64,000 bases of DNA, from the NCBI RefSeq assembly GCF_025630775.1, contig NZ_JAOSZE010000039.1, positions 42,461 to 106,460 of the forward strand. The letters are read 5' to 3'. Of the stretch, positions 24,314 to 33,601 are shown in pieces. The translations under genes were made by a program, and so were the position numbers. The notes under the pieces were generated by a model. That model searched no databases. It worked only from the letters and a program-made list of their open reading frames with translations, and had not been told where the DNA came from. The stretch comes from Actinoplanes sp. KI2 (GTDB lineage: Bacteria; Actinomycetota; Actinomycetes; Mycobacteriales; Micromonosporaceae). Each line of letters opens with the position of its first letter. Within the stretch, counting starts at the first letter, position 1.

Positions 24314-26830
24314 ATGACGCGAAAAGCCCTCCTGATCGGCGCGCAGACCAACGGCCTGGGCGGCGTTCTCCACGATGTCGAGGCGATGGCCGGGGCGTTG
24401 GAACCGCGCGGCTTCACGGTGCAGCGGCTCATCACGCCGGACGCGACCCGGGCGGCTGTGCTCGACGCGTACGAGAAGGTCATCGCCGACGCGCAGCCGG
24501 ACGACGCCATCGTTCTCTACTACAGCGGCCACGGCGGCCGCCTGCTCGCGCCGGACGGCTCGGAGCTGCAGTTCATCGTGCCCGACGACTACCACGACTC
24601 GAGCGACAGCGACTTCCGCGGCATCACCGGCGTCGAGCTGTCCGTCCTGCTGGCCCGCCTGACCGACAAGGCGCGCAACGTCACCGTCGTGCTCGACTGC
24701 TGCCACGCCGCCCACATGTCCCGCGATGCGGGCCTGCGCATCAAGACGTTGCTGCGGACCGCCCCCGAGCCTTGGCATCCGACCTACGAGGCGGTCCAGG
24801 CGCACGTCACCAAGCTGGCCGGGGCCGGTCTGGCGGTGGATCGGCGGTCCCTGATCAGCAACCCGTACGCGGTGCGGGTGGTGGCCTGCTCGCCCGCGCA
24901 GTCGGCGTGGGAGGGCGCCAACCGCGACGGCGTCCGGATGGGCCTGCTCACCGACGCCCTCACCCGGGCGCTGCGGGAGAGCGAGCGGGCGCGGGTCAAC
25001 TGGGCGACGATGCTGGAGGCGGTCCGGCGCAGCGTGCAGGAGCTCGCGCCGACCCAGCGCCCGGAGACCGAGGGCCCGTCGACGCGGGAGCCGTTCGAGC
25101 CGACCGATCTCGACCCGCTGGCCGGCCTGCCGCTCCTGCCGGCCGAGCCGGAGCACGTCGAGCTGCTCGGCGCCCCGCTGCTCGGGGTGGAGCTGGGCGA
25201 CGAGTTCGCCATCATGCGCAGCGGCGCCCGCGGACCGCAGGACGGCCCGGCGATCGGCACCGCGACGGTCGATCGGATTCTCCCGACCTCCGCCCTCGCC
25301 CGGCTGCGGCTCGCCTCCGACGACGCGAAGGTGCCGGTCGACGCCCGCGCCCACCGGACGCACTCGGCCGCGCCGAGGCTGCCGGTGCGGCTCCCGGCCG
25401 ATCATCCGGTGGCCGCGGACCTGGGCGGCGCTCTGGCGTTGCGACCGCTGCTGGTCGCGGCCGAGGCGGGCGCGCCGGCGCCGGTCGAGGTGACCGTCGA
25501 CGCGCAGGGCGGGCTGGTGGTGCGGGACGCGGCCGGGCCGTTGCACCGGCCGTATCCCGCGACGCCGCTGGGGATCAGCTCGATCGCCGACAATCTGCAG
25601 CGCATCGCCCAGGCGACCGCGCTGCGCCGGCTCGACGGGGATCCGGCCCGGCCGCTGGCGCACCGGGTAAGCATCGAGTGGGGCCGGGTGCGCGACGGCC
25701 GGGCCGAGCCGCTGCCGAACTCCGGGGCACTGCTGTTCGCGTACGCCGGGGAGCGGGTCTACTTCCGGCTGACCAATCTCGGCGATCAGCCGGCGTACGT
25801 GTCCCTCGTCGACATCGGCGTCGGGTTCCGGGTGGCGGTGCTCACCGCGGCCGATCCCGGGGGCGTGCTGCTCGAGAAGGGCGCCTCCTACACGTACGGC
25901 TGGGACGACGTGGCCCGGCGCCTGACCGGGGTGGCGATGACCTGGCCGGACGGGGTGGACACCACGTACGCCCGGCCGGAGACGGTGCTGGCGCTGATCA
26001 GCGACGGGCCGGTCGACGTGTCGGTGCTGCAACAGCAGACGGTCCGGGCGGCCCACAGGATCGCCGCCCGCCCCGGGCTGGAGAGCCTGCTGACCCAGAT
26101 CGCGACCGGGGCCACCCGCGACGTCGACACCGCGCCGGTCGGGCAGGTCCGGTACGCCGTCGAGCCGATCGACTTCACGGTCAGCCCGAACCGGCCGCCG
26201 GCGGCCGAGCGGGCGACGTTCCTGGTCGACGACCGCCCGTCCGAGCCGGTACGCCTGCTGTCGGCACGCGGCGCGGCGCCGGGCGCGGTCGCGATCCGCA
26301 TCGACGAGCTGATCGTGCACCGGAACCGGGCGCTCGGCAGCGCCGACATCCGGGTCGACACGCTGGTGCTCACCGGCGGGGCGGGCGACCGGCCGGCGTA
26401 CCGCGCCGAGACGATGCGGTTCAGCAACATCCATGACGGCGAACGGCTGCCGCTCGAACGGGCGCTGATCTACCACGGCCCGGCCGTGGACTTCCTCGAC
26501 ATCGCCGTCTGGGTGTCCCGGGACACGGCCGGCAGCCAGGCGCTCGGCTCGTTGCTGGAGCACAAGCTGACCAGCCCGGTCGTCCAGTTCGCCGAGACCC
26601 AGGTGGCCGGCCTGGTGCTCAGCGCGCCGCACGCGGCGGCCGCGGTCGCCGTGGCGGGCGCGGCCGCCGTGCTCGTCAACACCGGCTACGAACTGCTGTC
26701 CGGCGTCGTGGGCCCGAGCATCGGCCTCTACCGGACGTCGCTGCTGGCCCAGGAACAGTTCGGGCTCGGCCGGCACGAGCGGCACCCGCAGGACTTCTCC
26801 TTCGCGTACTCCGTCGACGCGGTGATCTGA
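24314..26830 (+). CDS. Caspase-like (C14) protease with long C-terminal region
   Basis: 838 aa. Residues ~1-250 form a caspase/metacaspase fold: MTRKALLIGAQTNGLGG start, catalytic His in YYSGHGG (~73) and Cys in VLDCCHAAH (~129). The rest (~300-838) is beta-rich with a hydrophobic stretch near residue 775 (AAAAVAVAGAAAVLV), and includes a domain that may recognise substrate or other effectors (VYFRLTNLGDQPAYVSLVDI). Start fixed by the motif spacing and the short gap. A cell-suicide or processing protease is the expected type; substrate unknown. Confidence 0.93.
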   Translation: MTRKALLIGAQTNGLGGVLHDVEAMAGALEPRGFTVQRLITPDATRAAVLDAYEKVIADAQPDDAIVLYYSGHGGRLLAPDGSELQFIVPDDYHDSSDSDFRGITGVELSVLLARLTDKARNVTVVLDCCHAAHMSRDAGLRIKTLLRTAPEPWHPTYEAVQAHVTKLAGAGLAVDRRSLISNPYAVRVVACSPAQSAWEGANRDGVRMGLLTDALTRALRESERARVNWATMLEAVRRSVQELAPTQRPETEGPSTREPFEPTDLDPLAGLPLLPAEPEHVELLGAPLLGVELGDEFAIMRSGARGPQDGPAIGTATVDRILPTSALARLRLASDDAKVPVDARAHRTHSAAPRLPVRLPADHPVAADLGGALALRPLLVAAEAGAPAPVEVTVDAQGGLVVRDAAGPLHRPYPATPLGISSIADNLQRIAQATALRRLDGDPARPLAHRVSIEWGRVRDGRAEPLPNSGALLFAYAGERVYFRLTNLGDQPAYVSLVDIGVGFRVAVLTAADPGGVLLEKGASYTYGWDDVARRLTGVAMTWPDGVDTTYARPETVLALISDGPVDVSVLQQQTVRAAHRIAARPGLESLLTQIATGATRDVDTAPVGQVRYAVEPIDFTVSPNRPPAAERATFLVDDRPSEPVRLLSARGAAPGAVAIRIDELIVHRNRALGSADIRVDTLVLTGGAGDRPAYRAETMRFSNIHDGERLPLERALIYHGPAVDFLDIAVWVSRDTAGSQALGSLLEHKLTSPVVQFAETQVAGLVLSAPHAAAAVAVAGAAAVLVNTGYELLSGVVGPSIGLYRTSLLAQEQFGLGRHERHPQDFSFAYSVDAVI

Positions 26831-26859
26831 TCACCGCCCCCTCCAGAAAGGTGCCGGAC

Positions 26860-27084
26860 ATGGCCAAGAAAATCATCATCGGACAGTCGGAGTGGACCAT
26901 CAGGGACGCCGAGGCCGAGGCGGTCGTCGGCAAGGTGCGGGACGCCATGGCCCGGGGGGCCATGGTCGAGCTGCAGCTGGCCGACGCACAGGGCCGGGCG
27001 GTGAGCGTGTTCGTCAACGGCGCCGCGGTGCCCAGCCTGGTGCTCGACCTGGACGAGGGCCCACGCCCCAGCGAGATGTCGTAA
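26860..27084 (+). CDS. Small protein downstream of the caspase
   Basis: 74 aa from ATG 26860 (AAAGG upstream); 29 nt after the caspase stop. Sequence IIIGQSEWTIRDAEAEAVVG, then VELQLADAQGRAVSVFVNGA, then an acidic end: a compact alpha/beta pattern. Small constant partners are known to sit beside caspase and CHAT effectors in multi-gene conflict systems, but I cannot assign this one to a named family. It is followed directly by a strong terminator, so caspase and small protein form one unit. Confidence 0.75.
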   Translation: MAKKIIIGQSEWTIRDAEAEAVVGKVRDAMARGAMVELQLADAQGRAVSVFVNGAAVPSLVLDLDEGPRPSEMS

Positions 27085-27098
27085 CAGCGCTCCGACCA

Positions 27099-27127
27099 GG
27101 GCCGGGCTCCGTCGCGGAGCCCGGCCC
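27099..27127 (+). terminator. Hairpin terminator after the caspase unit
   Basis: Perfect 13-bp stem GGGCCGGGCTCCG / CGGAGCCCGGCCC with a TCG loop, 14 nt after the stop codon. There is no U-tract, as is usual for actinomycete terminators. Confidence 0.8.
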
Positions 27128-27213
27128 GTACGTATCCGGGGACCGGTTCGCGGGCGCCGTACGTAACCGGCGGTATCTCTTGCGGCGGCACTGCCCGCGC
27201 GGTCCTCGTGTCA

Positions 27214-27227
27214 CGACCATCGACGCC
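27214..27227 (+). promoter_or_regulatory. Shared element CGACCATCGACGCC before the first sigma-like gene
   Basis: Identical at 13 of 14 positions to 32402-32415 upstream of the second sigma-like gene. Here it ends 24 nt before the GTG start. It may be a control site specific to these paralogues; two copies are weak evidence. Confidence 0.3.
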
Positions 27228-27251
27228 AGGCGTCGAAACGGAGGACAGGTC

Positions 27252-28262
27252 GTGGCCGAGAACTCGTCAATCCGCAGCCTGGCCGAGGCCGGGCAGCTCG
27301 TGGCCCGCTATCGCGAAGCGTCGACGGCACAACGGCGGGCTCTCCGCGCGGCCGCCGCCGAGATCGCCGGCCGGATCGTCTTCAACCGGGTCACCAGGCC
27401 GATGGAGCATCGACGCCGGCATCCGGCGTGCGCCTCGGGCCTGCGGCAGATGGCGCCCGAGTGCCTGGACCGTTATCACGACGACGTCGACGCGGTCCTC
27501 GACGACCTGTTCGCCCACGCCGACCGGCCGATCGCGAACCTCGAGGGCTGGATCACCGCGCGGCTGCGCCGGTCCACCGTGGACGCGCACCGCCGCCGCC
27601 GCGGCGAACGGGGCGCGCAGCAGCGCCCGCGGCCGCCGGCCTGGCTGATCGCCGAGCTCGGCGGAGACCCGTGGCGCGTCGAGCTGGCTCGGGCGATCCT
27701 CGAGTGGGTGGGGGTCGAGGCGACGGCCGGCCGGTCGATCTGGCCACTGACCGCCTGGACCGAGCGGCGGACCGCGGTCACCGGGGCCTACGACGTCGGC
27801 GAGTCCGCGGTCGCGGCCGAGGTCGAGGCCGTCCTGGCCGCCATGCGGCGCCGCCGCGGCTGGTACGAGAAGAACGTCGAGCGACCGCTCGGCCGCAAGG
27901 AGGCGGCGGTCTGGTTCCCGGCCGGCGCCGACGACCGCGAGCCGGAATCGCTGGCCCTGGTGGCGCCGCACGAGCGGGACGACGCCGAGCTGCTGGCGCT
28001 GGCGGCGCGGGCGATCGAGCTGATCGCGGCCCGGATGGCCGGCGGCGAGAAGGCCGCCGGCGTCGTGCCCGAGGTCCTGACCGCCGTGTTCGGGGAGCTG
28101 CCGGCGGCGCACGGGCTGGACCGGGCGCCGGGGGCGGATCGGGGCGGGCCGGAGGAGGTGGTCGCCCTGATCGGCGAGCCGGCCCGGCTGCGCCGCATCA
28201 TCGCGACGGTCGTGCACCTGCTGGGCGACGGGCCTTGGCCGGGCCGGCCGGATGGGTCATGA
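27252..28262 (+). CDS. Sigma-70-region-2-like protein, paralogue 1
   Basis: 336 aa from GTG 27252 with GGAGG 9 nt upstream. Residues ~75-125 (CLDRYHDDVDAVLDDLF, NLEGWITARLRRSTVDAHRR, RRGERG) resemble sigma-70 region 2, where a WL...xxDxxRR helix recognises the -10 element. The rest has conserved blocks shared only with the two paralogues in this window (DPW...ILEWVGV, WPLTAW, AMRR...WY...VERPLG.K). No sigma region 4 helix-turn-helix is evident, so it is either a diverged sigma factor or a domain of other function. The 3' end overlaps the WD40 gene (ATGA), giving a two-gene unit. Confidence 0.75.
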   Translation: MAENSSIRSLAEAGQLVARYREASTAQRRALRAAAAEIAGRIVFNRVTRPMEHRRRHPACASGLRQMAPECLDRYHDDVDAVLDDLFAHADRPIANLEGWITARLRRSTVDAHRRRRGERGAQQRPRPPAWLIAELGGDPWRVELARAILEWVGVEATAGRSIWPLTAWTERRTAVTGAYDVGESAVAAEVEAVLAAMRRRRGWYEKNVERPLGRKEAAVWFPAGADDREPESLALVAPHERDDAELLALAARAIELIAARMAGGEKAAGVVPEVLTAVFGELPAAHGLDRAPGADRGGPEEVVALIGEPARLRRIIATVVHLLGDGPWPGRPDGS

Positions 28263-30067
28263 TTCCGACGATGACCGCCGATCCCGCGCCGCACCTGCTC
28301 ATCAAGGGCCATCGGGCGCCCGTACGCTGGGTCGGCGCGGGCGGTCCGGGACTGGTCCTCAGCCACGGCGGTGATGGCTACGTCCGTTTCTGGGACGCCG
28401 TGACCGGCGACGAGGCCGACACCCCGATCCGGTACGACTCGCCGACGGTCGCCTTCCTCGGACTTTCCGGCCCGGTATTGATCTGCGCCGACACCACGTC
28501 GGTGCAGCGGTTCGACCGGGCCACCGGTGAGCCGCTGGGCGACCGGCTGCGGCCGCCGAGCAGTTGGCAGGCCCGCGGCGGCCTGGGCCCGGTGACGATG
28601 GCCGCCGGGATGATCATTGCGGGTGACCTTCTCGGCGAGGTCCACCGCTGGGACGCCGCGACCGGCGAGCCGATCGGCACACCCTGGCGGGCGCACGGCG
28701 CGAAGGTGCTGGCGCTGACCGCGCTACGGTTGCCCGGCGGCCGGACAGCCCTGGTCACGGCGGGAGACGACGATCTGGTACGCCGCTGGGACGCCGCCAC
28801 CGGCGAGCCGTTCGGCCCGCCGCTGACCGGCCACGACGACCCGGTGACGGCGTTGACCCACGCACGCGCCGGCGGCCGGGACGTCGTCTTCGGGCAGGTG
28901 TACGGCGGGCCGATCCACCGCTGGGACGCGCTCACCGGCGAACCCGCCGGGCGCGCCCTGCCACAAGAGGGCGCGCGGTATCAGCCGGGCCGTCTGGCGG
29001 CCGGCGGCCAGGCGCTGCTCTCGGTCGACTCCGCCGGTACGCCGTGGCTCTGGGACCTGACCCGGGAGGAACCCGTCAAGCTCCCGGCCACGCGGGTGAA
29101 CGCCGTCGCGGTCGTGCCGTCGGGCCACGGGCCGGTCCTGGTGACCGGCGCCGAGCACGGCCGCCTGCGGCGCTGGGACGTCGCGGGCCGCGCGGCGGGA
29201 GCGGACCTGACCGGGCACGGCGCGCGGGTGTACGGCCTGGTGGCGGTGTCGACGACGCTGGTGTCGTCCGCGCGGGACGGCGTCCGGTGCTGGGACACGG
29301 TGACGGGCGCGGCCGTCGGCAAGAAGTTGCCCATGGCGTGCGGGGATCTGGCGGGGGTGCGGCTGCCCGACGGGCGGCTGCGCCTGGCCGCGGGTTTCGG
29401 GGAAGGGCTCCTGCTCGGCGATCCGCTCGCCGGCACGGTCGTGGAGATAGCCGGCGAGCGGGTCTCGGATGTCGCCGCGGGCGTGCTTGCCGGTGGGCGC
29501 GCGTTCTTCGCGGGCGCGTGCGCCGACGGCCGGATCCGCCTGATCGACGCCGCGACCGGGAAGAACATCGGCCTGGCCGGGCGTCGTGCGGGCCTGTCCG
29601 GCTTGTCGGGCGAGGCGTTCGCGGTGGCGATCGACGGGACGACCATAGCGGCCGGCGGCGAGGACGGCCTTGTCCTGCAGTGGAACGCAGCCACCGGCGA
29701 GCGGCTCGGCGAGCCGCTCGTCACCGGGAGCGAATGGCACATCATCGGCCTGCGGTTCCACCGCCTCGCCGACGGCCGCCTCCTGCTGATCTCGCACGAC
29801 GGCGGCGGCCGGGTCCGCCGCTGGGACGCCCGTACGGGCACGGAGCTCGGCGAGCCGTTGCAGGCCGGCGGCGAGGCCGGCGCTCCCTTCGACCGGGCGG
29901 CCGTGAACCCGGACCATGTGCTGGCCGTAGCGTGCGAGGATGTCGTCCGCTGCTGGGACGTCCGCACCGGCGTCCACCTCGGCGACATCGCCGAAGCGGC
30001 GAGCGCCGCCCGGGTCGGCACCGCAATCGCGATCGGTCGCTGCGACGGGACCATCGACATCCGGTAG
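28259..30067 (+). CDS. WD40 beta-propeller protein
   Basis: 602 aa; ATG 28259 in an ATGA overlap. About twelve WD40-type repeats ending in WDAATGEPLG-like blades (for example RFWDAVTG, RRWDAATGEPFG, HRWDALTGEPAG, RCWDTVTG, QWNAATGERLG, RRWDARTGTELG, RCWDVRTGVHLG) fill the whole protein, enough for one or two propellers. No signal peptide or enzymatic domain, so it is a cytosolic scaffold or sensor. WD40 proteins are recurrent partners of caspase and CHAT effectors in bacterial conflict systems; the exact partner here is not shown. Confidence 0.92.
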   Translation: MIPTMTADPAPHLLIKGHRAPVRWVGAGGPGLVLSHGGDGYVRFWDAVTGDEADTPIRYDSPTVAFLGLSGPVLICADTTSVQRFDRATGEPLGDRLRPPSSWQARGGLGPVTMAAGMIIAGDLLGEVHRWDAATGEPIGTPWRAHGAKVLALTALRLPGGRTALVTAGDDDLVRRWDAATGEPFGPPLTGHDDPVTALTHARAGGRDVVFGQVYGGPIHRWDALTGEPAGRALPQEGARYQPGRLAAGGQALLSVDSAGTPWLWDLTREEPVKLPATRVNAVAVVPSGHGPVLVTGAEHGRLRRWDVAGRAAGADLTGHGARVYGLVAVSTTLVSSARDGVRCWDTVTGAAVGKKLPMACGDLAGVRLPDGRLRLAAGFGEGLLLGDPLAGTVVEIAGERVSDVAAGVLAGGRAFFAGACADGRIRLIDAATGKNIGLAGRRAGLSGLSGEAFAVAIDGTTIAAGGEDGLVLQWNAATGERLGEPLVTGSEWHIIGLRFHRLADGRLLLISHDGGGRVRRWDARTGTELGEPLQAGGEAGAPFDRAAVNPDHVLAVACEDVVRCWDVRTGVHLGDIAEAASAARVGTAIAIGRCDGTIDIR

Positions 30068-30082
30068 GAGACCGCCCCCGCT

Positions 30083-30091
30083 GTCCGTCAG
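30083..30091 (+). promoter_or_regulatory. Island motif GTCCGTCAG, faces the 717-aa CHAT gene
   Basis: Core 22 nt before ATG 30114, with GGGAGGTGG between them as ribosome site. The extended form CCGTCAGACCCCGG keeps CCG/CGG symmetry. Confidence 0.65.
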
Positions 30092-30113
30092 ACCCCGGCG
30101 GGAGGTGGGCGAC

Positions 30114-32267
30114 ATGTCGGTCGACGGGACGACCGTGGAGGAGCTCCTCGCGCGCAACGCCCGGTGGGCGGCGCTGACGGTGGCCGCCGCCGGTTCGAGC
30201 GAGATGCTGACGGCGGCGCTGCGGGCGCCCGGGGATCCGCCGGCGTTCGCCCGTGCGGCGGTGGCCACGCTGCAACTGGACCACGTCGCCGAGGAGCTGG
30301 CCGATCCGGACTGCTCGGAGCTCGCCGCCAAGCATCTCAAGACCTGCCACCGACTCGCTCTGGCGCTGCCCGCGGCCGCGTACCGGCACGAGGTGATCCG
30401 GGTCGCGGCGCAGGACGTCGCGGCCGCGTACCGCCGGATCGCGGCGTTGGCGTTGCGGCACCGGGCCACGCGGACCGAGAACGCGGGCCGGCCGGACGAG
30501 GGACACCGGCTGCGGGAGCAGGCGCTGCCGCGGGCGCCGGCCGGGTCGTACCTGAGGGCGGTCCTGCTGATCGAGCTGGGCCGCCTGGCCGAGGCACGCG
30601 GGGTGATCGACGAAACGACGGGCCTGGACGCGGTGGTCATGGCCGAGCTGAACGTCCGCGCCGGACGGCCCGCGGTGGCTCGGGAGATCCTCGCCCGCGC
30701 GGGCGCGACGCCGGCCGAGCACACCTGGGCCGACCTCGGGCGCCGAGCCGAGATCGCGTTGGCGCTGGGCGATGCCGAGCAGGCCGACGGGCTGGCCGCT
30801 CGGGCCGTGGACGCATTCGAACGCAGCCTGGGCGCGGTGCGGCAGGACTACTACCGCGCGCTGGCCGGTGACCATGTGGCGGTGGCCGGGATGTACAACG
30901 TCGCCGCCCGGGCCCGGCTCGAGCTCGGCGACGCCGACGGCGCGTTCGGCCTGGTCGACCGGATGCGAGCGGAGATCGTCCGGGCGGCCCCGGACCCGGC
31001 GGCCCGGCGGGCCGAGGCGCGCCTGGGCGCCACCCATGAGCGGCTGGCCGCGGCCGCGCTGCGCGGCGACGAACCGGCCTATGCGGACGTGGTCGCGCAG
31101 CTCGCGGCGGCCGAAGGGGCTGCCGAAGGGGCCACCGAGGCCGCCGACGGCTCCCGGTTCGACCCTGCCACCACCCTGGACGACGTCCGCCGGGCGCTGC
31201 CCGGGAACGCCGCGCTGCTGTACTACCAGTCGTTCGACCAGGATCTGATCATCTGGGCGGTCCGCCGCGACGGGATGCTCGTCGAGCGGCGCCACCGGCA
31301 GCGCCGCGACCTGGCCCGAGCGGTACGGGAACTGCACTCGGCGTGCTCCGGCTTCGCCGCCGACGGCGCCCGGGTACCCGATCTCGGGGCCCGGGTGGCG
31401 GCCGACCTGATCGAGCCGGTCGCCGCCACACTGACCGGGGTGGACCGTCTCTTCGTGGCGCCGCCGGGCAGCCTGATGCTGCTGCCGTTCGCCGTCCTCC
31501 CGCTCGGCGGCGTGCCCCTGGGCGAGCGGTACGCGGTGTCCGTCCTGCCGTCGGCCGCGCTGCTGACCCGCCCCGGCGCCGGCCGCCAACCCGACCCGGA
31601 CGGCCCGGCGCTGCTGGTCGGCGATCCCGAGCACGCCGGCCTGCCCCGGCTGCCCGGCACCGGGGTCGAGGTTCGCGCGATCGCGGGCCGGTTGCGCTCG
31701 GCCGTCGCGCTCGTCGGCCCGGCGGCGACGGCCGAGGCGTTCGCCCGGTACGCGCCGGGCCGGTCGATCGTGCATCTGGCCACGCACGGTGAGGTGGACG
31801 AGCTCCGGCCGTACCTGAGCCGGCTGGCGCTGTCCGGGCGGGACCGGCTCGGGCTGCCCGACCTGGCCGGGCTCGACCTCGACATCGACCTGCTCGTGCT
31901 CTCGGCCTGCCACACCGGCCGCGGCCGGGCCACCGCCGGCGGGGACGTCCTCGGCCTGGCCCGGGCGGCCATCGCGGCCGGCGCCCGGCACCTGATCGTG
32001 TCGCTCTGGCCGGTCGACGACGTCGCGGCCTGTCTGCTGATGACCACGTTGTACCGGCGGCTGACCCGAGGTCACGGCGTCGCCGAGGCGCTGGCCTGTG
32101 CCGCGCGCCGGATTCGGGCGATGGACGCGGGGGAGCGGGCGGCGGCGTACGCCCGGCTGGCCGGCGCACCCGGCAGCGGGGCGGTGCGCGACGTCGGCGC
32201 CGTGGAGAAGGGCGGCCGCGGTGTCGGGCCCGCGTACTGGGCACCGTTCATCCACATCGGAGTATGA
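30114..32267 (+). CDS. TPR-CHAT protease (717 aa)
   Basis: The N-terminal ~350 residues are helical repeats. The CHAT domain starts near 370. Catalytic His is in IVHLATHGEVDE (~558) and Cys in LLVLSACHTGRGRA (~597), followed by IVSLWPVDD. This is closer to the classical SACxTG CHAT consensus than the two larger paralogues, so it belongs to a different CHAT subgroup. Start: GGGAGG 8 nt upstream of the ATG, after the motif. No signal or TM segments. Confidence 0.93.
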   Translation: MSVDGTTVEELLARNARWAALTVAAAGSSEMLTAALRAPGDPPAFARAAVATLQLDHVAEELADPDCSELAAKHLKTCHRLALALPAAAYRHEVIRVAAQDVAAAYRRIAALALRHRATRTENAGRPDEGHRLREQALPRAPAGSYLRAVLLIELGRLAEARGVIDETTGLDAVVMAELNVRAGRPAVAREILARAGATPAEHTWADLGRRAEIALALGDAEQADGLAARAVDAFERSLGAVRQDYYRALAGDHVAVAGMYNVAARARLELGDADGAFGLVDRMRAEIVRAAPDPAARRAEARLGATHERLAAAALRGDEPAYADVVAQLAAAEGAAEGATEAADGSRFDPATTLDDVRRALPGNAALLYYQSFDQDLIIWAVRRDGMLVERRHRQRRDLARAVRELHSACSGFAADGARVPDLGARVAADLIEPVAATLTGVDRLFVAPPGSLMLLPFAVLPLGGVPLGERYAVSVLPSAALLTRPGAGRQPDPDGPALLVGDPEHAGLPRLPGTGVEVRAIAGRLRSAVALVGPAATAEAFARYAPGRSIVHLATHGEVDELRPYLSRLALSGRDRLGLPDLAGLDLDIDLLVLSACHTGRGRATAGGDVLGLARAAIAAGARHLIVSLWPVDDVAACLLMTTLYRRLTRGHGVAEALACAARRIRAMDAGERAAAYARLAGAPGSGAVRDVGAVEKGGRGVGPAYWAPFIHIGV

Positions 32268-32401
32268 GGAATGCATCAGCTGATCGGGTCGCACGGGCGG
32301 CCCATGGTGACCGCTGCTTTGCCCCTTTGTTCGCAATGGCACGGCGAACCGGTGTAACCGCTCGTGCGCCCTGGAGCACGCAAGGTGTCTGCGTCAAGCT
32401 T

Positions 32402-32415
32402 CGACCATTGACGCC
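32402..32415 (+). promoter_or_regulatory. Shared element CGACCATTGACGCC before the second sigma-like gene
   Basis: One mismatch to the element at 27214-27227. It lies 64 nt before ATG 32480 in a 212-nt gap that otherwise shows no clear hairpin and no island motif. Confidence 0.3.
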
Positions 32416-32479
32416 GATCACCTTTCGCGGTGTCGCACACGCCGTTTCGTATCGCCGAGCGAAGGTCGGAAGGAGTCCC

Positions 32480-33601
32480 ATGGTGGGCGCTTCGGGCAGA
32501 CAGCCTATTCGTCTGAGGAGTGACCAGGTCGAGGCCGCTATGCGCAGGTCCGGAAACGGCGGCGGAAGCCTGTACCGGTCCCGGACGGCCAAGGCCCGGC
32601 CCGACGATCGGCTCGGCGCCGACCGGTTGCGCCGGCTGGCCGCGGACGGTGACCTGGCCACCGAGGCCGCGGCCGCCCGCGGGTACGACCGGCTGGCACT
32701 GACCGGCGCCGCGTACGACCTGGTCTGGCCGATCGTCTTCCAGCGGCTCACCCGTCGTTTCGAGCTGCTGCGCGGTCACGTGGTCTGCGCCGCCGGCGTG
32801 GGCAACCTGGCCGACGAGTGTCTCGACCGGTTCCACGACGACGTCGAGGCGATGGTCGAGGACCTCCTGGCGCACGCCCGCCGGCCGATCCAGAATCTCG
32901 AGGCCTGGGTGGCGTCCCGGCTCGGCGCGGCGACCGTCGACGCCCACCGCCGGCGGCGCGGGGAGCGCGGGGCGTTGCAGCGTCCGCGGCTGCCCGGGTG
33001 GCTGGCCGAGGCGCTGGGCCGGGATCCGTGGCTGACCACGCTGGCGACGAACATCCTGGTCTGGGTCGGCGTCTCGGACACGGCCGGCACCGAGGTGTGG
33101 CCGCTGGAGTCCTGGGCGCTGGAGCGGGCCCGGTGCCTCGGCGACTGGCCGGGCAGCGACCGGGGCGCCGTCGAGCGCGATCTCGCGTTCGTGCTGCGGG
33201 CGATGCGGGGCCGCCCGGCCTGGTACGAGTCCTTCGTCGAACGGCCGCTGGGCAGCAAGCGGGCCCCGGTGGCCGGCACCCTCGCCGACGAGTACGGCGA
33301 GCCGGCCGTCCCGCTGGCGCTCGGCGAGCCGGACGAGGACGTGGACGGCGAGCTGACCCGGCTGGCCGGGCAGGCGGTACGCCTCATCGACCGCCGCGTC
33401 GGGCAGGGGGAGGACGCGAACACGACCGTGCCCGAGGTGATCCGCGAGGTCTTCGGCGGCCTCTTCACCGGCACGCTCGACCGGGCCCCGCACACCGCCG
33501 CCGACCCGCTCGGCGGCGTCACCGGCGCGCTGGCCGACCGCGGCCGGCTGAACCGGATCGTCACGACCGCGCTGTCCATCATCGCCGAGGAAGACTCATG
33601 A
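32480..33601 (+). CDS. Sigma-70-region-2-like protein, paralogue 2
   Basis: 373 aa from ATG 32480 with AAGGAG just upstream. It shares with paralogue 1 the region-2-like block (CLDRFHDDVEAMVEDLL, NLEAWVASRLGAATVDAHRR at ~133-157, RRGERGALQRPR), the DPW and WVGV blocks, and VERPLGSKRAPV near 260. The N-terminus is basic and longer. Stop overlaps the Crp-family gene (ATGA), so sigma-like protein and Crp regulator are co-translated. If it is a functional sigma factor, the Crp protein could be its co-regulator; that is inference. Confidence 0.75.
   Translation: MVGASGRQPIRLRSDQVEAAMRRSGNGGGSLYRSRTAKARPDDRLGADRLRRLAADGDLATEAAAARGYDRLALTGAAYDLVWPIVFQRLTRRFELLRGHVVCAAGVGNLADECLDRFHDDVEAMVEDLLAHARRPIQNLEAWVASRLGAATVDAHRRRRGERGALQRPRLPGWLAEALGRDPWLTTLATNILVWVGVSDTAGTEVWPLESWALERARCLGDWPGSDRGAVERDLAFVLRAMRGRPAWYESFVERPLGSKRAPVAGTLADEYGEPAVPLALGEPDEDVDGELTRLAGQAVRLIDRRVGQGEDANTTVPEVIREVFGGLFTGTLDRAPHTAADPLGGVTGALADRGRLNRIVTTALSIIAEEDS

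Noticed and set aside
27128..27251. Longer start for the sigma-like 1 gene (frame open to 26892)
   Set aside because: The upstream part overlaps the small caspase partner and the terminator; GTG 27252 has a good GGAGG.
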